Below are positions 8,286 through 17,500 of a stretch of DNA of 64,000 nt, piece after piece. The notes under the pieces were generated by a model, which saw nothing but the letters and a program-made list of their open reading frames with translations, had not been told where the DNA came from and made no database searches. How positions within the stretch are numbered: the stretch's first letter is position 1; each line of letters begins with the position of its first letter. This stretch comes from Saccharospirillum sp040881935. Lineage in GTDB: Bacteria > Pseudomonadota > Gammaproteobacteria > Pseudomonadales > Natronospirillaceae. The position numbers and the translations under genes are program-made. The stretch is taken from NCBI RefSeq assembly GCF_040881935.1, contig NZ_JBBECH010000041.1, forward strand, positions 1 through 64,000. Reading direction: 5' to 3'.

Positions 8286-9028
8286 ATACCGCCGATGTTC
8301 TGCAGATTTTCGGCCTCGAACCCCGGGAAACCCGGCTGTATCTGGCGCTATTACAATCCGGCCCGGCGTCGATCCGGGACATTGCCGATCGCGCGGGCAT
8401 CAACCGGGGCACCACCCATGAACTGCTCAAGCGCATGCAGCAAAAAGGGGTGGTCAGTTACTTCCCCAAAGGCAAACGCAGGCACTTCAGTGCCGAACCG
8501 CCGCAACGCCTCAGGGAGCTCGCGCTCAGTCACCAGCAACAGGTTACCGAAGCACTGGAGCTGCTCGACGACAAAGTCATTCCCGAACTAAGCCATTTAC
8601 GACCGGCGACCGGCAATGCCGATGTGCACTACTACGAAGGGGATGACGGCATCGAGCTGGTACTGAAAGACATACTCTCAACCGTCAGCGAGCAGGAAAA
8701 CCGCAGCTACTGCATCTATTCGGCCAAGGCGATTCGAAAATATCTGTATCGGCCTTTCCCCAACTACACCCGCCAGCGGGTCAAGATGGGCATTAAGGTA
8801 AAGGTGATCGCCATCGGTGAAGGCGGTGAGGAAGCGGCCCTGGCTGATCGGAAATGGATCAACGAACCCTCCAGTGACCGGGCCGGCAGTTACATTGCCA
8901 TCTACCCGCCCAAAATGGCTATGATCTCACTGAGTCACGGTGACTTGCCGACGGCCGTGGTGATTAATTCCCCGACCATCGCCAATACACAGCAGGTTAT
9001 TTTCAATACGTTGTGGGAAAGTTTGTAG
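8282..9028 (+). CDS. TrmB-family winged-helix transcriptional regulator
   Basis: A 248-residue regulator. The N-terminal TrmB-type winged helix (about residues 1-75) reads as a typical LGLEPRETRLYLALL...PASIRDIADRAGINRGTTHELLKRM domain. A short coiled coil is followed by a C-terminal domain (about 105-248) resembling the phospholipase D-like or sensor domain of TrmB relatives (VHYYEGDDGIELVLKDIL). It overlaps fre by 4 bases, so the pair is translationally coupled. The effector and target genes are not visible. TrmB proteins are best known in archaea; bacterial members regulate varied metabolic genes. Confidence 0.85.
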   Translation: MNTADVLQIFGLEPRETRLYLALLQSGPASIRDIADRAGINRGTTHELLKRMQQKGVVSYFPKGKRRHFSAEPPQRLRELALSHQQQVTEALELLDDKVIPELSHLRPATGNADVHYYEGDDGIELVLKDILSTVSEQENRSYCIYSAKAIRKYLYRPFPNYTRQRVKMGIKVKVIAIGEGGEEAALADRKWINEPSSDRAGSYIAIYPPKMAMISLSHGDLPTAVVINSPTIANTQQVIFNTLWESL

Positions 9029-9041
9029 GGTGGACCGGCCG

Positions 9042-9230
9042 TTAACTCAAGTTGTGGAGTTTGCACAATGTGAGCGGCGGATGCCGGTGGTGCCTCTGCG
9101 GGGGAGTCCGCAACATGGATGTTGCGGTCTAGGCTCCATGGATGGATTCACGCCGACCCCGCAGAGGCACCACCGGTAGCCGAAGCGGACGATGGCCACT
9201 CGGATAACCTGAACTCCAAAACTTGAGTTA
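9042..9230 (+). repeat. Hairpin repeat element, copy A (complete)
   Basis: The most complete copy. Outer imperfect inverted repeats lie at 9042-9061 and 9212-9230, and inner perfect 20-bp arms at 9084-9103 and 9157-9176 (CCGGTGGTGCCTCTGCGGGG). The loop holds the conserved core: CCGCAACATGGATGTTGCGG at 9108-9127, TCTAGG, and TCCATGGATGGA at 9135-9146. It fills the gap between the convergent trmB-like gene and cdd. Total length is about 189 bp, as for a non-autonomous miniature element. Confidence 0.9.
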
Positions 9231-9247
9231 TAAGCCCTAAACCGGCC

Positions 9248-9652
9248 TCACAACCCCTCGAAACTAAACCCGTCCGGCAGCAATTCCGCCACTGTCCAGC
9301 GCTTGTAGGCTTCGCCGTCATTCGTTGCCCAAACCACACCATCAGCTGGCATGAACTCGGCAATCACCTGACGGCAGCCGCCGCAGGGCGAAAACAAATG
9401 ATCGCCCGGCATAAAGACCACCAGCTCATTGATGTCGCCAGGGCGCACGCCCGTAGCAGCCGCTGTGTTAATGGCGTTACGTTCACCACACATACCCAGA
9501 GGGTAAGAGCGATTTTCAATGTTGCACCCGGAGAATATATCCCCGCTGCGGGTTCGCAGGGCCGCGCCCACCGGGAACTGGCTATAGGGGACATAGGCAT
9601 GGGCCGCGACCGCTTTGGCGGCGGCCTTCAAGTTAACAGCGGGCTGGCTCAT
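9248..9652 (-). CDS. cdd: Cytidine deaminase
   Basis: Zinc-dependent tetrameric cytidine deaminase of 134 residues, converting cytidine or deoxycytidine to uridine or deoxyuridine in pyrimidine salvage. The zinc-binding sequences CGERNAI and PCGGCRQVIAEF carry the three Cys ligands and the catalytic Glu (C-G-E). The substrate-site GCNIENRSYPLG is present. Length is that of the short, tetrameric class. It overlaps the end of deoD by 4 bases (ATGA), so the two nucleoside-salvage genes form an operon. Confidence 0.95.
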   Translation of the reverse strand: MSQPAVNLKAAAKAVAAHAYVPYSQFPVGAALRTRSGDIFSGCNIENRSYPLGMCGERNAINTAAATGVRPGDINELVVFMPGDHLFSPCGGCRQVIAEFMPADGVVWATNDGEAYKRWTVAELLPDGFSFEGL

Positions 9653-10365
9653 TCGTCGATGCTCAGGGTGGCTTCCAGCGTCAGTTTGATCATGTCGTTG
9701 AAAGTGGTCTGGCGCTCTTCCGCCGACGTCGCTTCACCGCGAATGATGTGATCGCTCACCGTCATCACCGTCAGCGCCTTCGCACCGTATTCGGCCGCAA
9801 CGCCATAGAGCCCTGCCGCTTCCATATCGACGGCCAGGATGTTCATTTTTTCCAGAGCAGGCATCAGTTCGCTGTCGGGTGAATAGAACAGGTCTGATGT
9901 AAACACATTGCCGACACGCACCGGAATGCTGGCTGCACTCGCTGCGGCAACCGCCTTTTCCATCAGCCCGAAATCGGCCAGGGCGGCAAAATCATAGCCG
10001 CGCAGGCGCAGCCGGTTGACGCCCGAATCGGTGCTGGCACCCATCGCGATAATAACGTCGCGCAGCTTGATATCCGCCGCGACGCCGCCGCAGGTGCCAA
10101 CGCGAATGATGTTTTTCACGCCGTAATCGGTAATCAACTCCTTGGCATAAATCGACATCGACGGTACGCCCATGCCCGACCCCATGATGGAGATCGCCTT
10201 GCCTTTGTAGGTGCCAGTATAGCCATACATATTGCGCACATCAGCGACCCGGCGGGCATCCTCCAGGAATGTCTCGGCGATGTACTGGGCGCGCAGCGGA
10301 TCGCCCGGCATCAGCAGGGTTTCGGCAAAATCGCCCGGTTTGGCGTTAATGTGGGGAGTGGACAT
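9649..10365 (-). CDS. deoD: Purine nucleoside phosphorylase DeoD
   Basis: A 238-residue hexameric phosphorylase that splits purine (deoxy)nucleosides with phosphate to the free base and (deoxy)ribose-1-phosphate. The N-terminus STPHINAKPGDFAETLLMPGDPLRAQYIAE matches DeoD closely, as do GVPSMSIYAKELI, DMEAAGLYGVAAE and TVSDHI with the catalytic Asp. The start at 10365 is chosen because AGAGGTG lies just upstream and the DeoD N-terminus begins there; a longer reading frame to 10542 adds an unrelated tail. It is cotranscribed with cdd. Confidence 0.95.
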   Translation of the reverse strand: MSTPHINAKPGDFAETLLMPGDPLRAQYIAETFLEDARRVADVRNMYGYTGTYKGKAISIMGSGMGVPSMSIYAKELITDYGVKNIIRVGTCGGVAADIKLRDVIIAMGASTDSGVNRLRLRGYDFAALADFGLMEKAVAAASAASIPVRVGNVFTSDLFYSPDSELMPALEKMNILAVDMEAAGLYGVAAEYGAKALTVMTVSDHIIRGEATSAEERQTTFNDMIKLTLEATLSIDE

Positions 10366-10456
10366 GAGCACCTCTTGTAATCTGACCAATCGTTCAAGTT
10401 CTGTGACTATAGCCAATTGAAGCCGCCAAGCCAAGCTTGTGTTCGCTCTTGATCTC

Positions 10457-11893
10457 TCACCGGCGCGGCAGCAGCACCGCCGCCTCAAGGCCTGAACCGA
10501 TGCGGTTGCGCAGGCGCAGCTGGCCACCGTGGGCGTGGGCAATGTTCCGTGCGATGCTCAGCCCCAGCCCGGCCCCGCCGGTATTGCGGTTGCGGGATGT
10601 CTCCAGCCGCACATAAGGCTCGAACACGCTGTCGAGCTTTTCCTCGGGAATGCCTGGCCCATTATCCACAATGTACAACTTCAATTCGTGACGACTGTCG
10701 ACAATATCAATCCCCACCTGGGTTCCATAAAAGGCCGCGTTGTGAGCCAGGTTGGATAAACAGCGTTTCAATGCCAGCGGCTTACCGTAGTAGGGGTGCC
10801 GGGCTTCACCCCGGATCTCGGGGCTGTACCCGAGCAACTCAAGATCTTCGGCCAGCTCTCGCACCAGCTGATTGATGTCGATCGGCTGGGTATCCTCATG
10901 CACATCGGTGCTGCGCCCCAGATCCAAAGCGCCTTTAACCATGGCCTCAAGCTCGTCGAGGTCTTTAATCATGCGCGGTTTGGCGTCGGATTCCTCCATC
11001 ATTTCAGCGCGCAGACGCAAGCGGGTTATGGGTGTTTTAAGGTCGTGCGAGATGGCCGAGAACATGCGCTCCCGGTCATCAACAAAACGCAGCACCCGTT
11101 CCTGCATCAAATTGAAAGCACGCGCCGTCTCCTTGACCTCACGGGTACCGGTTTCAGCCAGAGGCGCCAGGTGGATATCGGTGCCCAGCTCCCGGGCAGC
11201 CGCCGCCAGATTCGACAACGGTCGTGTCAGCCAGCGCACCACCACCCACAGAATCACCACCAGGATCACCATCAGAATTACCAAAAACAATAACTGTCCG
11301 CGATCCAGATATTCGGTTTGATCAAAAAAGAACGGATCCGGCAGTAACCCGGCCAGATACAGCCATTCCTGTTCACCAATAGGTACCTGGGCAACAATAA
11401 CCTGGGGAGGGTCGGGCTCCAGTATCAGGGTGTTTTGCGCCCAGCGAGGCGGCAATTCCACCAGTAAAACGTCGTTTTTGTAGACGTTCAGCAGTCGCGG
11501 GTCGGCAAAGGTGACGCTCAGTTCCGACAACCGCTGACCCAGCTTCTCCTCAATGGCGAGATTGAAAGTCGCCAGAAAGCGGTCTTTGGCGCCGGAAGGT
11601 CGAACCGGATTAACGTCAATAAAAACGTCGTTGACCGAGACCAAAAACCGGGAACCGCCCATATCCCTGAGCTGATTGATGATCAGATGGCGGTATTCAG
11701 TCGGATAGGCGCGGATAAACTCGATGGTTGAGCCCATGGAAAACGCCAGGTCCCGAGCCATGGATTCGGCCTGGGACTCACGCTGATGCTCAAGGTAATA
11801 CAACCAGACATAGTTACTGATGGCAAAGGCGCTGATCAGACCCATCACCATCAACACCAGCAGACGACTGTACAATGAGGTAAAACCCAGCAT
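10457..11893 (-). CDS. Sensor histidine kinase, EnvZ-like
   Basis: Membrane sensor kinase of 478 residues. TM1 is at about residues 9-29 and a periplasmic sensor spans about 30-195. TM2 (LLFLVILMVILVVILWVVV) leads into a HAMP linker, the HisKA box AISHDLKTPITRLRLRAEMM with the phospho-accepting His, and an HATPase domain with N-box NLAHNAAFYG, G1 DNGPGIPEE and G2 GGAGLGLSIARN. The ATG at 11893 shares one base with the stop of the upstream response regulator (TGATG), so the pair is translationally coupled. The H-box resembles the EnvZ/RstB class; the signal is unknown. Confidence 0.93.
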   Translation of the reverse strand: MLGFTSLYSRLLVLMVMGLISAFAISNYVWLYYLEHQRESQAESMARDLAFSMGSTIEFIRAYPTEYRHLIINQLRDMGGSRFLVSVNDVFIDVNPVRPSGAKDRFLATFNLAIEEKLGQRLSELSVTFADPRLLNVYKNDVLLVELPPRWAQNTLILEPDPPQVIVAQVPIGEQEWLYLAGLLPDPFFFDQTEYLDRGQLLFLVILMVILVVILWVVVRWLTRPLSNLAAAARELGTDIHLAPLAETGTREVKETARAFNLMQERVLRFVDDRERMFSAISHDLKTPITRLRLRAEMMEESDAKPRMIKDLDELEAMVKGALDLGRSTDVHEDTQPIDINQLVRELAEDLELLGYSPEIRGEARHPYYGKPLALKRCLSNLAHNAAFYGTQVGIDIVDSRHELKLYIVDNGPGIPEEKLDSVFEPYVRLETSRNRNTGGAGLGLSIARNIAHAHGGQLRLRNRIGSGLEAAVLLPRR

Positions 11894-12627
11894 CAACCGT
11901 TGTCCACGACGACCGACACCGTAAGAATGTAGCCCGCTCCGCGTACCGTTTTGATCACCTGAGGGGATTTTCCATCGTCATTCAAGCGTCCGCGCAGACG
12001 GCTGATCTGTACATCAATAGACCGGTCAAACGGGCTGGCATCACGGCCGCGCAGGTGCAGGCTGAGGTCATCCCGGCTGAGCACTTCACCGGGGCGGGAC
12101 AAAAACAGCTGCAGCAAATTGTAATCGGCACCGTTCAGAGACTGAATATCGCCTTCGGGGCTCGTCAGTTCACGGTTGGTCACATCCAGCGACCAGTTAC
12201 CAAAACGCAAACGCTGCTGCCCATCCAGACCCGGCCGATGCTCAGCGCCTTCTTCGTAGCGACGCAGCACCGCTTTTATACGGGCCAGTAACTCGCGAGG
12301 ATTAAAGGGTTTGCCCACGTAATCATCAGCGCCCAGTTCCAGGCCAATGATGCGGTCGGTCTCATCGGAGCCAGCCGTCAGCATGATGACCGGCACCCGT
12401 GAACGGGCACGAATCTCCTTGCACAGAGTAAAGCCATCGTCTCCGGGCATCATGATGTCCAGTACGATCAGATCGAGCCGCTGAGCTGGCCAGAACTGGC
12501 GCATAGCCTGTCCATCAGCGGCAGTAATTACCGAAAATCCGTTTTTTTCAAGGTACTCTTTCAACAGGTCGCGGATGTCTTCATCGTCGTCCACAACCAG
12601 GATGCGCTTTTGTTGTTCTGTCTGCAT
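11893..12627 (-). CDS. OmpR-family response regulator
   Basis: Two-domain DNA-binding response regulator of 244 residues. The receiver domain (about 8-122) has the acidic pocket VVDDDED, phospho-acceptor Asp in LIVLDIMMPGDDG, and the conserved Thr/Lys (MLTAG, GKPFNPREL). The C-terminal winged helix (about 140-238) has the OmpR signature around LSRDDLSLHLRGRDASPFDRSIDVQISRLRGRL, split by the normal family loops. It is the first gene of a two-gene operon with the kinase. Target genes are not identifiable here. Confidence 0.94.
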   Translation of the reverse strand: MQTEQQKRILVVDDDEDIRDLLKEYLEKNGFSVITAADGQAMRQFWPAQRLDLIVLDIMMPGDDGFTLCKEIRARSRVPVIMLTAGSDETDRIIGLELGADDYVGKPFNPRELLARIKAVLRRYEEGAEHRPGLDGQQRLRFGNWSLDVTNRELTSPEGDIQSLNGADYNLLQLFLSRPGEVLSRDDLSLHLRGRDASPFDRSIDVQISRLRGRLNDDGKSPQVIKTVRGAGYILTVSVVVDNG

Positions 12628-12964
12628 CTCTGATCCACTTCCCCGGCAAGACTGGGTTCAATCAATGCGCCCGCCGACTAGCGGTCGCCGCGCATCGGCG
12701 CTCGTTGACGCAGGCCAGAGTGTACCCCCTCAGCCTGGTCACCTTTGTAACAAAGTATAACAGCTGAGACGACAAACCGGAGTCCATCCCTTTAGGAAAA
12801 CACCCGGTTTCGGCTAGACTGGAACCTATCTGCCGACAACCCTGCAGACCAGATGATTGGCAACGAGGAAGCCAACACTGCATTACATGCGCGCCAAACT
12901 GTGCCTCGAACAGCGCATTAACGATGCCATGCGACTTCTCTGAGCCAGCTGCGGGCTTAGTAAA
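12628..12964. other. Intergenic region, 337 bp, no gene seen
   Basis: The gap between the start of the response-regulator gene and the end of chpC, both on the minus strand. It should hold the promoter of the two-component operon, but no convincing -35/-10 pair was found. The only ORFs are short, lack ribosome sites and resemble nothing known. Confidence 0.5.
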
Positions 12965-13435
12965 TTAATTGACCCTAGCGACCAGACCTTCCAGATATTC
13001 CAGATCGGGAATGCTGGCTTTGCCCAGCTGGGTGATTACCGCCATTTTCTCAGCCTCGGCCAGCGCCGCCTGGCTGTCTTCACGCACATCGGCTTCACCA
13101 AGTTTTACCATGCGCGGAATCCCCTGAATCAGCAGGCCGAAAAAACGATTGCGTGCCTGGTTCGACACCGCGTTAAACACGGCAATACGGGCATCCCGTG
13201 CGTCTTGCCCACGCACCTGACTGTTGGCAACTTCGAAACTGATGACCGGAATGCGTTCACCACGCCAGTGCATATGTCCCAGATGCCAGGGGGGGGCATT
13301 GTCGGCCTGGTCCAGCTCGGTGCGAGGAACCACCTCGGCAATGGAGACGTTGGGCACCAGCAGATTCTTTTGCTGCATGGGCACCAGAAGACTGGCGACA
13401 ATGACGTCCTGATCGGTTTGCGCTACTGTTTTCAT
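12965..13435 (-). CDS. chpC: CheW-like protein ChpC of the Pil-Chp system
   Basis: A 156-residue single-domain CheW-like adaptor that links chemoreceptor and kinase. Family features include VASLLVPMQQKNLLVPNVSIAEVVP at the N-terminus and VISFEVANSQ, with a C-terminal segment ending DLEYLEGLVARVN. It is the last gene of the pilGHIJK-chpABC operon, and the name follows that position. In P. aeruginosa ChpC is a second CheW-like protein beside PilI and is not essential for twitching. Confidence 0.85.
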   Translation of the reverse strand: MKTVAQTDQDVIVASLLVPMQQKNLLVPNVSIAEVVPRTELDQADNAPPWHLGHMHWRGERIPVISFEVANSQVRGQDARDARIAVFNAVSNQARNRFFGLLIQGIPRMVKLGEADVREDSQAALAEAEKMAVITQLGKASIPDLEYLEGLVARVN

Positions 13436-13472
13436 CGTTGTTCACCTTGTGGCCACGCCTGCGGCACTGTCT

Positions 13473-14522
13473 TCAGGCTATCTGAGTTACACGCTCAGCC
13501 AGCCAGATCAAAAGTTTTTCGGCCAGTTCCACTGGCGTTCCCTGCGCCTCGGCGGCCCCGACTTGCAGCACCGAATCAGGCATAGAGCTTTGTACGCAAC
13601 TGTCGGATGACTGTACCCAGACCGTTCCTCCAGCCGCCCTGATATCTGCAGCGCCAATGGCACCATCGCTGCCCATACCACTGAAGACAATGGCATGCGC
13701 CCGGGCGCCAAATTGGGCCGCGACGTTGGTCAGCAAATGATCCAGACCGGGGCCATAGGGTCCAGACCAGGCATTGTTCTGCCAAACAATGCCATGGTTG
13801 TCGGTAAACCGGATTTCGTGATGCACCGGCACCAGATACACATGGCCGTTTTCCAGCTGACGGCCGTGTTCGGCATGCACCAGACTCAATTGGGTGTGTC
13901 GGCCGATGGATTGTTGCAAGGCATCCACACAGCCGGCATCAATGTGCTGGGCGTACAGAAAACTGGCGGGTACCTTTGCGGGCAACGCATCCAGAAACTC
14001 TTTGACCGACTCGGGGCCTCCCAGAGACGCGCACAATACCCAGATTGGGCCAAGCTCTGTTTTAGGAGCATTCTGCAACGATTCCGGTAACAAATATACC
14101 GGTGGTGGCCGGGTCGCCCGTAATCGCTCCAGATCAAACGTCGGGGCCGGAGCCGTTGGCTGGGCAGCCGGGGCCAGAGCGCGCAGTTTTTCCTGCATAC
14201 GCCGCTGCCAGCGCGGGTAATCTTCATGGTTCCGGGCGGGAATGACCCCATCTCCGAACAGGATCGGAGATTCTGTGCTTTCCAGCAACGACTGCACAAA
14301 ATCATCCCACTGATCGTGGCCTTCCAGTTCAACCACCCAGACCCGAATGGTTTCGTTGTGCATCAAGGCTGGCTTTAGGCGGTCCGGATCAGTATTGACG
14401 GCAACGTCATAACCAGCGCCGACCACTACATCCTGCAACAGATGCTGGACCAGAGGCGTGTCGGCAATGATACCGACCCGGCTATGCTGCGACGCAGTCC
14501 CGGACCCCACCACCACACTCAT
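13473..14522 (-). CDS. chpB: Receptor methylesterase ChpB (CheB-like)
   Basis: A 349-residue protein that should demethylate the PilJ chemoreceptor. The C-terminal CheB methylesterase domain (about 165-345) has the triad motifs: Ser in ASLGGPESV, His in AQHIDAG and Asp in GMGSDGAIGA. The N-terminal part resembles a receiver fold (VGIIADTPLVQHLLQDVVVGAGYDV) but lacks the canonical acidic pocket, as in other ChpB proteins. The start at 14522 lies 7 bases after the chpA stop; a longer frame to 14606 would overlap chpA by about 77 bases and is rejected. Confidence 0.88.
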   Translation of the reverse strand: MSVVVGSGTASQHSRVGIIADTPLVQHLLQDVVVGAGYDVAVNTDPDRLKPALMHNETIRVWVVELEGHDQWDDFVQSLLESTESPILFGDGVIPARNHEDYPRWQRRMQEKLRALAPAAQPTAPAPTFDLERLRATRPPPVYLLPESLQNAPKTELGPIWVLCASLGGPESVKEFLDALPAKVPASFLYAQHIDAGCVDALQQSIGRHTQLSLVHAEHGRQLENGHVYLVPVHHEIRFTDNHGIVWQNNAWSGPYGPGLDHLLTNVAAQFGARAHAIVFSGMGSDGAIGAADIRAAGGTVWVQSSDSCVQSSMPDSVLQVGAAEAQGTPVELAEKLLIWLAERVTQIA

Positions 14523-14529
14523 GGCCTGA

Positions 14530-17500
14530 TCATGCCTCAATGCCCAGCAGACGCTTGATGGCATCGACCAGGGGCCCTTCCTGGAAGGGTTTGCCCATGT
14601 ATTCATTGACGCCGATCGACAATGCCCGCTCGCGGTGTTTGGTACCGGTTCTGGAAGTAATCATGATGATCGGGATCTGTTTTAGTCGGCTGTCGTGCCG
14701 CACCCGCGAGGCCACTTCGAAACCGTCCATATAAGGCATTTCGATGTCGAGCAGCATGATATCTGGCACCCGGTCCTGCAACTGGGCTACGGCATCGGCA
14801 CCGTGTTTGGCCAGAATCACTTCCATGCCCTGGCGTTCCAGCAAACGGCTGGTGACTTTACGCACCGTCACCGAATCGTCTACCACCATGACGGTGTAGG
14901 GGCTGTCTTTGTCGCGGACCTGTTTTTCCGGCGCTGATATTGCCTTTTTCGGTGCTGGCAGCGTGGTAACCCGGGAATGTTCGATGGCCAGCGTGCTGCG
15001 AATCAGAGCGGCAAGGTCGAGAATCACTACCACAGAACCATCACCTAGGATGGTCGCACCGGACACCCCTGGTACGGTGCTGAACTGGGGCCCGAGGGTT
15101 TTCACCACGATCTCACGACTGCCCATCAACCGATCGACGTGCAAGGCCATGGAGTGGTGTTCGTCACTGCCTTTCACCAGCACCAGCGGCACTGGCGCAG
15201 TCAGACCCTCGACGTTGGGTGTGGCCCCGGTACGCAGCAGGCCGCCCATATACTCCAGACGGTAACGCCCACCGGCGTATTCGAACGACGGCGCATCCGG
15301 CCGGTAATATTCCGCCAGTTGCTTGGGCGTTACCCGCACAATACCTTCGATGGAACTGAGCGGAATGGCGTAATGGTCTTCTTCAATGTTGACCATCAGC
15401 GCCCGGTTGACCGACACGGTGAACGGCAGACGAATGGTAAACTGGGACCCTTCACCCAGCCGCGAATCGATGGCCATATTGCCACCAAGCTGCTTCACTT
15501 CGGAGTTGACCACATCCATGCCGACGCCCCGGCCTGAAATCTGGGTCACTTTCTCGGCGGTACTGAAGCCAGCGTCGAGAATATACTGCAGAATTTCACG
15601 ATCGTTCAGATCGGCATCGGCGGCCATCAAGCCACGCTCGATAGCCTTGTTGCGGATGCGGTCAACATTCATACCGGCCCCGTCGTCAGACAATCGCAGT
15701 ACGATGTCACCGCCTTCGCGGGACAGATCCAGACGCACCGAGCCCTTGACCGTCTTGCCGGATTGCAAGCGCTGATCCGCATCTTCAATACCGTGATCCA
15801 CCGCGTTACGCAGCATGTGCTCAAGCGGAGAAATCATGCGTTCCAGTACGGTACGGTCCACTTCGCCTTCGGCGTTGCCGACGATAAAATCGACCTGTTT
15901 ACCCAGTTCACCGGCAACCTGACGCACAATTCTGCGCAATCGCGGTACCAGGCGGTTGAAAGGCACCATACGCGTTTGCATCAGGCCTTCCTGCAGCTCA
16001 GTGTTGATACGGCTTTGCTGCAGCAACAGAGTTTCCGCATCCCGGGTTTTGTCGGACAGTGAACCTTTCAACTCGGTCAAGTCGTAGGTCGCTTCCATCA
16101 AGGATCGAGACAGCTGCTGGATCTGGGAATAACGGTCCATTTCCAGAGGGTCGAAGTCTTCGTAGTTGGTTTCCTCGGCACGCTCCTGACGAAACAGAAT
16201 TTGGGCTTCGGTTTCCATATCGAGGCGGCGCACTTGTTCGCGCAACCGGTCAATGGTGGAATCCATTTCCCCGAGGGTAAAACCAAAATCACTGACTTCC
16301 TGCTCCAGTCGGGCGCGGGCGATAGAGGTTTCACCGGCGAGATTCACCAACCCTTCCAACAGGTTCGCGTTGACTTTGACGGTCTCCTGAGGCTGGGCCC
16401 GGCGGCTGTCTGCCTTGTTGCGCTCGGCTTGCTTGCGTTTGAACGGCAAGACATTGTTGCCTGCTTCCGGGGCATCGGTGGCTGGCAGAGAGCTACCTTC
16501 GGCCGGAGCATCGGACACGCTGGGCGTTTCAGCAGCGTTTTGCCCGGTGCCGTCACCTGTATCGACCTGATCAGGGTCGTCCCAGGCATTTTCTTCCAGA
16601 TCCCGGGCCATTTGAATAACGCTTGGACCAAACCCGGCACCGCTGCTGGCTTGACCATCGAGCAGCGCATTCATGGCGTCAACGCCCTGAACCAGTTGAT
16701 CCTGGCGTGCCAGAATGTTGTTAAAGAAGGTTTCGTCCAGTGCCTCTTTGCTCTGTTGAGCACGCACGATAAAGGTTTCGAATTCGTGGCTCTGGTCACC
16801 CAAATCCTTCAACCGCGCCAGCCGGGCACCCCCTTTGAGCGTATGCAAAACCCGCTTCATTTCATCCGCATGGGTTTCGTTGCCAGGCTCTGCCTGCCAG
16901 TCTTCGATCGCCTGTTCGAGCTCATTGAGCAATTCACCGGCCTCATCGATGAAGATCTCCAGAATATCGAGATCAACATCGGCCGCCAGTTCAATCGCCG
17001 GTGACGGGTCCGGCACGTCTGTATCCGAATCGGTGTCGGGCTCAGCCGCGAGCTCCCCGGATACTTCAGTCGCTTCGCTCTCAAGGATCGAAGGCGCCGG
17101 GTTACTGGCGTTGGCGCCTTGCGTCATGTCTACCGGTTGCGCGGGCGCTCCCGGGTGCTTGCGAAAGTGATTGATCGCTGCTACCAGGTCCGGCGCCGAC
17201 TCACAACTCATGCTGGATTCAATATCCTGCACCATTACCGCAAGACGGTCATGACACTGCTGGATCAGTTCAAGCAAGCCTGCTGATGCCTCGTACTTAC
17301 CCTGTGCCAGACCTTCATATAGAAACTCAAGCTCGTGCGCCAGATCGCCCAGTGGCGATATCTCAGCCATGCGGGCACCCCCTTTCAGGGTGTGCAGATC
17401 CCGCTGCAAGCCTTCCACTTCGAGCGTGTTATTGGTGTCTTCACGCCATTTTTCCATCGATGACTGAATACTGTCGAGGATGTCATTGGCCTCTTCCAGG

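Noticed and set aside
12662..12883. Minus ORF of 73 residues before the two-component operon
   Set aside because: No ribosome site, no recognisable family, and it lies over the expected promoter region.
12880..12960. Tiny reading frames of about 20 residues downstream of chpC
   Set aside because: No coupling to neighbours and no similarity; probably chance.
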